45,301 nt of DNA from Lachnospiraceae bacterium. Its GTDB lineage: Bacteria; Bacillota; Clostridia; Lachnospirales; Lachnospiraceae. Made by a program: the position numbers and the translations under genes. The stretch is from assembly GCA_024691425.1 (NCBI GenBank), contig JAILNQ010000121.1, positions 1 through 45,301 of the forward strand. The letters run 5' to 3'. Shown piece after piece: positions 35,802 through 42,152 of this stretch (positions are counted from its first letter, which is position 1; every line of letters starts with the position of its first letter). The notes beneath the pieces were generated by a model. It searched no databases. It saw only the letters and a list, made by a program, of their open reading frames with translations, and was not told where the DNA came from.

Positions 35802-36973
35802 TTCTCTCCTTTTTTCATCCATTCATCCGCACCTGCTTTTAAGCGGGACAGTCCATCCATAAGAACACTCTTCGGACAGGCGATGTTCATTCTTAAGAAA
35901 TCCATGCCCTGCTGTCCGAATATGACGCCGGGGGACAGAAATAGTCCGGTCTGTTTTCTTAAAAAAGCAGCAAATTTATCAGTATCTTTCTTAAGTCCGG
36001 AAATATCGAGCCACATAAGATAAGTTGCAAAGCCCTTTACAGCATGGATCTGCGGCAGCTCATCATGCAGAAAATCATAAACCGTTTTTCTGTTTTCAGA
36101 AATGTATTCACGCAGTCCGTCAAGCCACGGTCCGCCCTTTTCAAAAGCCGCTATCGCTGCAGTGCTTGCAAAAGCATTAGGCTCGGACAGTTCATCCGTA
36201 TCTAGTGCCTTTTTCACTTTTTCTCTTGTTTCTTCGTTGCATACATATACTGCAGCTGTTTTAAGCCCTGCCAGGTTAAAAGCCTTTGTAGGTGCGATAA
36301 AGGATATTCCTATATCGGCACAGACGGGGGATGCAGCTGCAAAAGGAACATACCCCATTCCGGGCTCGGTCAGATCACAGTGTATCTCGTCCGATATGAT
36401 CTTTACACCGTGTTTCTCAGCAAGCTCACCGATCTTTGCGAGTTCCTCTTTTTTCCATATGTTGCCGGTAGGGTTCTGCGGATTGCAAAGTATCATTAGC
36501 TCCGTTTCCGGATCTGACATCTGCTTCTCCAGCTCCTCGAAATCTCTTTCGTAAGCGCCGTTTTTGTAGATCAGAGGGCTCTCCTGAACCTTTCGGCCAT
36601 TTCCTTTGATTATATTGAAGAAGCAGTTGTAAACAGGAGGCTCGATAAGAACATTAGATCCGGGAAGGGAAAAAGCCCTTATCATCGCAGAGACAGCAGG
36701 AATGACTCCCGAACAGAAAACAAGGGATTCTCTTTTCATGGCAAGATCATGACGGTCTTTCCACCAGTTGATATATGCGTCATACCACCTTCCCGGTATG
36801 ACCGGATAGCCGAGTATTCCGTGATCCAGTCTTTCTTTCAGCGCATCGAGTATTTCCGGGGCTGTGATGTAATCCATATCCGCCACCCACATCGGAAGCT
36901 CATTTACTTCGACATCCCATTTCATGGAGTCTGTATCTCTCCGGTTTATTACAGAATCAAAATCGTATTTCAT
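35798..36973 (-). CDS. patB: MalY/PatB family PLP-dependent cystathionine beta-lyase/aminotransferase
   Basis: The 391-aa enzyme shows MalY/PatB hallmarks: DFDSVINRRDTDSMKWD and PMWVADMDY at the start, CNPQNPTGN, SDEIHCDL and the PLP lysine in APTKAFNLAGLK. Enzymes of this group cleave C-S bonds in cystathionine or cysteine conjugates in the cytoplasm. A GAGGG ribosome binding site and an extended -10 promoter precede it. It is coupled to the M13 peptidase gene. Confidence 0.92.
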   Translation of the reverse strand: MKYDFDSVINRRDTDSMKWDVEVNELPMWVADMDYITAPEILDALKERLDHGILGYPVIPGRWYDAYINWWKDRHDLAMKRESLVFCSGVIPAVSAMIRAFSLPGSNVLIEPPVYNCFFNIIKGNGRKVQESPLIYKNGAYERDFEELEKQMSDPETELMILCNPQNPTGNIWKKEELAKIGELAEKHGVKIISDEIHCDLTEPGMGYVPFAAASPVCADIGISFIAPTKAFNLAGLKTAAVYVCNEETREKVKKALDTDELSEPNAFASTAAIAAFEKGGPWLDGLREYISENRKTVYDFLHDELPQIHAVKGFATYLMWLDISGLKKDTDKFAAFLRKQTGLFLSPGVIFGQQGMDFLRMNIACPKSVLMDGLSRLKAGADEWMKKGEK

Positions 36974-37015
36974 GTTGTTTCCCTCGCTTTTTGGAACATC
37001 GGTTCATCAGGCAAC

Positions 37016-37024
37016 ATTATAACA
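37016..37024 (-). promoter_or_regulatory. Extended -10 promoter of patB-M13 peptidase operon
   Basis: TGTTATAAT on the minus strand, with TATAAT at 37016-37021, lies 43 bp before the patB start. The -35 region is not recognisable, which fits an extended -10 promoter. Confidence 0.6.
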
Positions 37025-37045
37025 CACGCTATGCCTTTTCCATAT

Positions 37046-38344
37046 TCAAAAGAACCATGCCATGCACTCGGTAACGATCACTCCGATAAATACGGCAAGG
37101 TAAAAAACCTTGACAGCCGTCATAACTATCCGCTTCCTTCGGATCTTCCGTGCAGCCTCATCAGGAACATCTTCCGGGATAATGGGACGCTTCATGGAAA
37201 AGAAAGGTACGGAACCGTCACCGAAATACCCGACGAGATATTTATCTGCAATTGACAGGATCCATCCGGATAATACACCCAGCACCATTGTCAGGCCGAT
37301 ATATTCCATGTCAGGCATAGTACCTTCAAGGCCTCCGGGAAGCAGTTCAACAAACGCATCATGTATAAGGAATATCTCAAAACTGATCCCACCGAGAAAT
37401 ACCAGCGCACGGTTATTAAAGCGGATCTTCATATTTATCAGGAGCAGAACGCACATAAAAACTGCGCAGGTCAATGTCTGTGATACCATCGTAAGAAGTT
37501 TATCGCCGTATCCGGGATTGTTTACGGTCTCTGAATAAAATCCGAAAGTCAGGCGGATGATCTCCTCTGCAATGAACGTGATGATAAGAAGAACAGTCAT
37601 GACCGACAGCAGTATCTTATAGTGTTTTTCGGCAAACGCCTTTATGCTTTTTTCATATTTTGAGAAGTACAGGCCCATGACGAAGATCAGTGTCGTATTG
37701 TACCACCATTCCCCCATGAACCAATGGCCGTTTATCTCGCTGCCATCATGTCCTAAAAGAAGCGAAAAGATCACGAGCGCCATCGTGAACAGAAATATCT
37801 TCCGAAGTGCTGCCGATTCCGCAGCGGATTTTCTGAAAGCTATATAAAACGCAATATATAAAATGACAAGTTCTACTATGAACCATGTGTTGGTATTAAG
37901 AAGCGTCAGCCCCAGGATCGATGTAAAAACATGACGGATTTTGGTGATCCTCCCCGCAGGGACAATAAAAAGGAAGATCAGGTTGATGAGCATGAACGGT
38001 ATTACTATCCTCGGCAACCTTCTGGAAAAGAATCCGTCAAGATAGTTCTCTTTCTGCGTAATGCTTTTATATAGTCCGAACCCTGAAAAGAAAAAGAAGA
38101 TCGACGTGAAGTATATCCCGAACGAGCTCCATACAGTTATCGGTCCTTTATATGTATTTCCATAAAAAGTTATCGCCTGAACTGTATGATGGATGATGAT
38201 CATGAGAGCGGCGGCAGCCTGCATGTCCCTTGACTGCGAGATGGACCATGCCAGTTCCTCGAACTCTCCCTTTTTCTTCACTTTGCATCCCGCAAGCAAT
38301 ATCACCAGAACTATCAAGGGATATATCAGCATTAAATAATCCAT
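37046..38344 (-). CDS. Acyltransferase-3 family membrane protein
   Basis: From ATG 38344 (GAGGAG site seven bases upstream) the protein is 432 aa. It has about ten hydrophobic helices and the family landmarks RDMQAAAALMIIIHH near residue 41 and FFFFSGFGLYKS. Acyltransferase-3 (OafA/YrhL-like) proteins move acetyl or other acyl groups onto cell-surface polysaccharide or lipids at the membrane. The substrate is not evident and no polysaccharide cluster lies nearby. The C-terminus ends in another hydrophobic helix. It is likely a single-gene transcript with a long leader. Confidence 0.85.
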   Translation of the reverse strand: MDYLMLIYPLIVLVILLAGCKVKKKGEFEELAWSISQSRDMQAAAALMIIIHHTVQAITFYGNTYKGPITVWSSFGIYFTSIFFFFSGFGLYKSITQKENYLDGFFSRRLPRIVIPFMLINLIFLFIVPAGRITKIRHVFTSILGLTLLNTNTWFIVELVILYIAFYIAFRKSAAESAALRKIFLFTMALVIFSLLLGHDGSEINGHWFMGEWWYNTTLIFVMGLYFSKYEKSIKAFAEKHYKILLSVMTVLLIITFIAEEIIRLTFGFYSETVNNPGYGDKLLTMVSQTLTCAVFMCVLLLINMKIRFNNRALVFLGGISFEIFLIHDAFVELLPGGLEGTMPDMEYIGLTMVLGVLSGWILSIADKYLVGYFGDGSVPFFSMKRPIIPEDVPDEAARKIRRKRIVMTAVKVFYLAVFIGVIVTECMAWFF

Positions 38345-38419
38345 GATCCTTCTCCTCTTGTTTTGCACTTGTCGGTCACTTTAAAGCTCGACAGGCTTAT
38401 TCCTGCCGATTCCTTCAGA

Positions 38420-38443
38420 ACAGGAATGAGCTCAAATTCCTGT
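38420..38443. other. Hairpin ACAGGAAT/ATTCCTGT in the acyltransferase leader region
   Basis: An 8-bp perfect stem with an 8-base loop lies about 76 bp before the acyltransferase start. On the plus strand it is followed after five bases by a T-run, but no plus-strand gene ends here. On the minus strand it would form in the leader RNA. A second related hairpin (GACAGG..CCTGCC, about 38389-38407) is next to it. Confidence 0.45.
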
Positions 38444-38503
38444 CCGGCTTTTTTTCTTCATCTCATTCTCCGGTATCATGAATAAACATATGTCCATTAT
38501 ATG

Positions 38504-38538
38504 AAAAAACCCGATGAGAATCTCCCATCAGGTTTTTT
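38504..38538. terminator. Bidirectional rho-independent terminator
   Basis: AAAAAACCCGATG and CATCAGGTTTTTT form a stem of about seven to nine pairs with T-runs on both strands. It begins about 25 bp beyond the stop of the 64-aa gene on the minus strand. Confidence 0.85.
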
Positions 38539-38562
38539 GCGGTACTTCTTCTGTTTCTCCGT

Positions 38563-38757
38563 TCAGACTGCCTGTACGGGAGCCTGCACCATCCACTCTC
38601 TGTCGATGCTGTCCCATCCGTTTATTTCCTTTCTGGTCCGTTGATAGATAACTTCAATATCTTCATACGGAAACTGGATAAGCGCATCACACAGATCATC
38701 AAAGCATATACCCGTACGCGTCATCGTTTCGATCACCCTAACATCTCTTTCCGACAT
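38563..38757 (-). CDS. Small hypothetical protein, 64 aa
   Basis: The ORF encodes a soluble, helical, acidic protein (SERDVRVIETMTRTGICFDD at its start, INGWDSIDREW near the end). I do not recognise the family. It is credible because a strong GGGGGAGA ribosome binding site precedes the ATG, a good promoter lies about 50 bp upstream and a clear terminator follows. It therefore appears to be a self-contained, well-expressed single gene. There is no signal peptide or membrane segment. Confidence 0.75.
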   Translation of the reverse strand: MSERDVRVIETMTRTGICFDDLCDALIQFPYEDIEVIYQRTRKEINGWDSIDREWMVQAPVQAV

Positions 38758-38805
38758 TTATCTCTCCCCCTCTTCATATCGGTTTCGATATTATTCACAG
38801 TCTAT

Positions 38806-38834
38806 ATAATAGATGAAATGAAAATATTTTTCAA
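38806..38834 (-). promoter_or_regulatory. Promoter of the 64-aa gene
   Basis: TTGAAA (38829-38834) and TATTAT (38806-38811) are exactly 17 bp apart on the minus strand. Transcription would begin near 38799, giving about 40 bases of leader. Confidence 0.7.
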
Positions 38835-38889
38835 TATGCTGTGTATTTTTTATACCCCGATATGTGACCGGGGCCGTATCCCGTATATC

Positions 38890-40077
38890 TTAATTCTTGT
38901 CTGACGATGCGGCCGACTTTCCTATTATAGCCAGCATTATGATAAGCACTGCCGGAAAAACAAGTCCGACTCGCATTCCTGCGCGGATGTCATCGCCGGC
39001 ATACTGAGTTACCTTGCCGACGACTGCCGGTCCCACGCTTCCTCCAAGGTCACCGGCCATTGCCAGAAGCGCAAACATAGCCGTTCCTCCCATGGGAAAC
39101 TTAAGGGATGAAATGCTTATAGTACCCGGCCACATGATTCCGACCGAGAATCCGCATAATACGCACCCGATGAGCCCGATCACCGGATCCAAGGATAGCG
39201 AAGCCAGAAGGTAACATACAACACACAGAATTCCCGATCCTGTCATGAACTTCGTAAGGTCCATTCTATCCCCGTATTTTCCGAATATCATACGGCTTAT
39301 CCCCATCGTGACCGCAAACAGGCACGGGCCCAGAAGATCTCCGAGCGACTTTGTCAGCCCGAGAGCTGCCTCTGCATATGCCGATGCCCACTGAGCCATT
39401 GCAAGTTCTGACGCACCAGCGCATACCATAAGTAGTATGGCCACCCAGAAAAGCGGCTTTTTACCGAGCTGTCTTATTCCCATGCCCTGACCTTCTTCAA
39501 CGATCGGGACGATGGGGCAGGTCGAAAAGTTGTATATGTTATATGCCGGGATAAGTGCAAAGAGCACTGCAAGCCACTTCCATCTGTCCATTCCGAACAC
39601 TGTAAAGAACAGTGTAGAGATAAGTATCGTTCCCACTGCTCCCCAGCTGTAAAAAGAATGCAGAAGACTCATGGTCGCTTCCTTGTTCTCGAACGGACAG
39701 GCCTCAATGATCGGGCTGACCAGTACCTCGATAAGCCCGCATCCCATCGCATATACGGTTACACTGATAAGTATCCCTGCAAAAGCATTCGGTAAGATGT
39801 CCGGTAAAAAAGCAAGACCGACAAGGCCTGCTGCCGAACATACTTCTGAAACAACGATCGAAACCCTGTACCCGATCCGGTCAACAAACTTTGCGCAGAA
39901 TACATCTACAAGAAGCTGCGTAAAAAAGAAAACCGTAGAAATAAGCGCTATGTTTCCGAGAGAAATCCCATAGTCATTATGAAACCTCAGAAAAAGCAGC
40001 GGTGCGAAGTTCGCTGCTATAGCCTGTGTCACGAATCCCAGGTAACATGCTGTTTTGGTTTTATTGTAGTTCGGCAT
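38890..40077 (-). CDS. MFS transporter
   Basis: The 395-aa protein has about 12 membrane segments and the major-facilitator motif between helices 2 and 3 (CAKFVDRIGYR). Other landmarks are GCGLIEVLVSPIIEACP and the SFYSWGAVG stretch, which recall the fucose/glucose-permease-like branch of the family. Substrate and direction are unknown. I start it at ATG 40077 because GAGGGA lies seven bases upstream; the longer open frame adds 33 charged residues without a good site. Confidence 0.87.
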   Translation of the reverse strand: MPNYNKTKTACYLGFVTQAIAANFAPLLFLRFHNDYGISLGNIALISTVFFFTQLLVDVFCAKFVDRIGYRVSIVVSEVCSAAGLVGLAFLPDILPNAFAGILISVTVYAMGCGLIEVLVSPIIEACPFENKEATMSLLHSFYSWGAVGTILISTLFFTVFGMDRWKWLAVLFALIPAYNIYNFSTCPIVPIVEEGQGMGIRQLGKKPLFWVAILLMVCAGASELAMAQWASAYAEAALGLTKSLGDLLGPCLFAVTMGISRMIFGKYGDRMDLTKFMTGSGILCVVCYLLASLSLDPVIGLIGCVLCGFSVGIMWPGTISISSLKFPMGGTAMFALLAMAGDLGGSVGPAVVGKVTQYAGDDIRAGMRVGLVFPAVLIIMLAIIGKSAASSDKN

Positions 40078-40180
40078 TGCCCATCCCTCTTTTTTCTGCA
40101 TTTTGCGCCATATTCTGCGTGTGTTTTTTATATAATAAGCGATTTTATCACATAATTCCTTATTTTTTTTCATCATATCA

Positions 40181-40209
40181 TTGCATGATAGAAAAAACTG
40201 CTATAAAAT
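40181..40209 (+). promoter_or_regulatory. Promoter of the Tyr-rich secreted protein gene
   Basis: TTGCAT (40181-40186) and TAAAAT (40204-40209) are separated by 17 bp, about 45 bp ahead of the ATG at 40255. Confidence 0.55.
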
Positions 40210-40254
40210 ATAGTGTGTTATTTATTCTTGTATTATGAGAGGTACGGTGATTTT

Positions 40255-40635
40255 ATGAAAAAGAAACTTCTTATATCCGGTTTATTGGCCGTTGCGCTGT
40301 TCGTACTCAATGCCGCTCCGATATTGGCAGATACGTTGCCTGCAGCACAGATGACTGATGAGCAGATAAAGCTTGCTCAGATCAACTATAATGCAACTCT
40401 TGACATATTGAAGTCGAATCAGCCTGAGCTTGCAACCGCTCTTGCACTTCCGATAACTACGATCAATCCGGATTCCGTGATCGGCAAGGCCGCTATCATT
40501 CATCACTATGCACCTGCATACACACCGCCTGTAGTTTATTACCCCTATTATCCTTATTACGGCTGCTGCATGCCTTTTGTCAGCAACCCGTATATTTTCT
40601 ATCCGAATTATTACTACACATATCAGTATCGATAA
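40255..40635 (+). CDS. Secreted small protein with tyrosine/proline-rich tail
   Basis: The 126-aa product has a clear signal peptide (KKKLLISGLLAVALFVLNA, cleavage probably after ILA at 25) and a short helical stretch (about 33-65). Its tail from residue 91 contains 13 tyrosines in 36 positions, with YYPYYPYYGCC and NYYYTYQY. I do not recognise a family. Tyrosine-rich tails occur in surface and coat proteins that cross-link or stick. I chose ATG 40255 over the earlier in-frame ATG at 40213 because the signal peptide begins there. It is monocistronic, with a strong terminator. Confidence 0.8.
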   Translation: MKKKLLISGLLAVALFVLNAAPILADTLPAAQMTDEQIKLAQINYNATLDILKSNQPELATALALPITTINPDSVIGKAAIIHHYAPAYTPPVVYYPYYPYYGCCMPFVSNPYIFYPNYYYTYQYR

Positions 40636-40662
40636 TTCCAGGTGATGTGATCATTGTGTAAT

Positions 40663-40690
40663 AAAAAGGACATCCGCGGATGTCCTTTTT
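40663..40690. terminator. Perfect palindromic terminator
   Basis: AAAAAGGACATCCG and CGGATGTCCTTTTT form an uninterrupted 28-base palindrome with A/T runs at both ends, 28 bp after the stop of the Tyr-rich gene. It can serve both strands, ending also the operon coming from the right. Confidence 0.92.
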
Positions 40691-40741
40691 ATTTCATATC
40701 TTACCCATTATCTGTTTTCATTTTGCCTGCGAGAGATACTC

Positions 40742-40863
40742 TTACATTTTTTCTCTGTACTTCTGAGGAGATGCTCCGACAATAGGATCGCCGACTATAG
40801 CGCCGCCCTTCTACTTGCGCGCATCGCAAGAATCAATACACTTACTATTATTGTCTTTTTCAT
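40742..40863 (-). pseudogene. Frameshifted small exported peptide gene
   Basis: An ATG at 40863 with an excellent GGAGGA site opens a signal-peptide-like sequence (KKTIIVSVLILA) that ends after 22 codons. In the next frame a sensible tail continues: KGGAIVGDPIVGASPQKYR, ending at 40742. One indel near 40807-40814 would join the two into a protein of about 40 aa. It follows the 4Fe-4S gene directly. I do not recognise the family. Confidence 0.55.
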
Positions 40864-41762
40864 GATTTTTCCTCCATAACTCCTGATATATCCTTTTCGC
40901 CCAAAGCTCCTTTTTCCCGTATTCCCATGGAAAGAGCATGCTTCGGGCAAGCATTTATGCACTCTCTGCAACGGATGCACTCACCGCTGTTCGGGTTCTT
41001 GCAGGGATTTACATTCATTTTACATGTTTTAGCACAAAGCCCGCAGTTCACGCATGCACTCTCATCAACATGCATTTTCACCAGACTGACCTTTTGGAAC
41101 AGTGCATAAAACGCCCCCAGCGGGCATATGTATTTACAGAACGGCCGGTAGATGAAAACCGATGATAGAATGCAGATGATCAGCAGCAGAAACTTCCATC
41201 TGAAAAGCCATCCGAGCGCAGGCCTCATCGCATCATTAAGGAGTACTAAGGGAATACCGCCTTCAAGCGTTCCCACGGGGCATACGAACTTACAGAAAAA
41301 CGGTGCTCCCATTCCGAACTCTGAGCGAACGAAAAACGGCAGTGCGAAAACCATCACGAAAAGCACCGCATACTTCAGATAGCGCAATGGCCGGTCGATT
41401 TTCTCCGGAACTTTCAGTTTCGGTGTCGGGATCTTATAAAGCAGCTCCTGGATCAGCCCAAAAAGGCAGAGCCATCCGCAGACGAACCGGCCTACGATCA
41501 ATCCTATGAGAGCCAGATAGCCCACAACGTAGAATGCAAATTTCCTCTGCCTGCCGTCAAAAACCGCCTGCATCGATCCGATGGGGCAGGAGCCCAGCGC
41601 ACCGGGACAGGAATAGCAGTTCATGCCGGGAACGCAGATCCTTTTCAATTCTCCTTTGTAGATCGGTGATCCGCCGGGCAGAAATCCCTTTACATAAGCG
41701 TTCGAAAGGATTCCCCATCCGGCCTGGATACATTTTCTCAGAACGTGCGGATTTTTAGCCAA
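40860..41762 (-). CDS. 4Fe-4S polyferredoxin membrane protein (NapH/CcoG-like)
   Basis: The 300-aa protein has about four to five membrane helices. Cysteine motifs lie between them (CVPGMNCYSCPGALGSCP near residue 38, CKFVCPVG, CKYICPLGAF). Two ferredoxin-type clusters sit at the C-terminus (CVNCGLCAKTC and CIRCRECINACP). It should carry electrons across or along the membrane. The start codon is TTG at 41762, inside the end of the CXXC peptide gene (8-bp overlap), so its translation is probably coupled. The partner redox enzyme is not in the window. Confidence 0.87.
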   Translation of the reverse strand: MAKNPHVLRKCIQAGWGILSNAYVKGFLPGGSPIYKGELKRICVPGMNCYSCPGALGSCPIGSMQAVFDGRQRKFAFYVVGYLALIGLIVGRFVCGWLCLFGLIQELLYKIPTPKLKVPEKIDRPLRYLKYAVLFVMVFALPFFVRSEFGMGAPFFCKFVCPVGTLEGGIPLVLLNDAMRPALGWLFRWKFLLLIICILSSVFIYRPFCKYICPLGAFYALFQKVSLVKMHVDESACVNCGLCAKTCKMNVNPCKNPNSGECIRCRECINACPKHALSMGIREKGALGEKDISGVMEEKS

Positions 41763-41901
41763 GACCGATACACTCCATGCAGATATTGACGGCCTTTGTC
41801 AGGACCGTATCCACCTCTCCGCGATAGATGCCGAACGCCATGCATGCTATCGACGCAAAGATCAGGACAATTGTTACCCATGTTGGAATTTTCTTTTTCA
41901 C
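41755..41901 (-). CDS. CD1871A family CXXC motif-containing peptide
   Basis: From GTG at 41901 (AAGGGATGG site just upstream) the peptide has 48 residues: a basic start, one membrane helix (about 6-22) followed by GIYRGEV, and the ending AVNICMECIGLG with a CMEC redox or metal motif. It matches the small CD1871A family that usually precedes a 4Fe-4S polyferredoxin gene, as here. The longer ATG-started frame is not supported. Function is unproven, but redox partnership with the neighbour is likely. Confidence 0.87.
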   Translation of the reverse strand: MKKKIPTWVTIVLIFASIACMAFGIYRGEVDTVLTKAVNICMECIGLG

Positions 41902-41954
41902 TGATCCATCCCTTTCATAATCTTTTCTGAAACTGTTCCATATAAAGTTAAAAT

Positions 41955-41974
41955 ATGTGGCAACTATATCACAT
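41955..41974. promoter_or_regulatory. Inverted repeat ATGTG-N10-CACAT
   Basis: A 20-bp palindrome with 5-bp arms lies about 54 bp before the CXXC peptide gene, in its promoter region. It resembles, but does not match in spacing, CRP/Rex-type sites. An operator role is only possible. Confidence 0.3.
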
Positions 41975-42020
41975 GTTGTGGGCAATGTCGCTCTATTTCT
42001 TCGTAAATCAATGATCCGGA

Positions 42021-42060
42021 AAAGATAATGAAAGATAACGAAAGATAATGAAAAATAATG
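42021..42060. repeat. Four 10-bp direct repeats AAAGATAATG
   Basis: The units AAAGATAATG, AAAGATAACG, AAAGATAATG and AAAAATAATG follow each other without gaps. The array ends 12 bp before a likely -35 box (TTAAGG at 42073) of the downstream kinase gene. The 10-bp period puts each A-tract on the same face of the helix, so it could bend DNA, serve as an UP element or bind an activator. Confidence 0.75.
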
Positions 42061-42072
42061 CTGATACAGAGT

Positions 42073-42101
42073 TTAAGGACATTTTTCGCATATTGTAATA
42101 T
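42073..42101 (+). promoter_or_regulatory. Possible promoter of the 42153 kinase operon
   Basis: TTAAGG (42073-42078) and TAATAT (42096-42101) are separated by 17 bp. Both boxes match the consensus only partly. The phased 10-bp repeats lie directly upstream. Confidence 0.4.
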
Positions 42102-42152
42102 ATGTATATTTTCTGTCCGGACATTGAATATCGGAAACAAGGATTTTATTTT

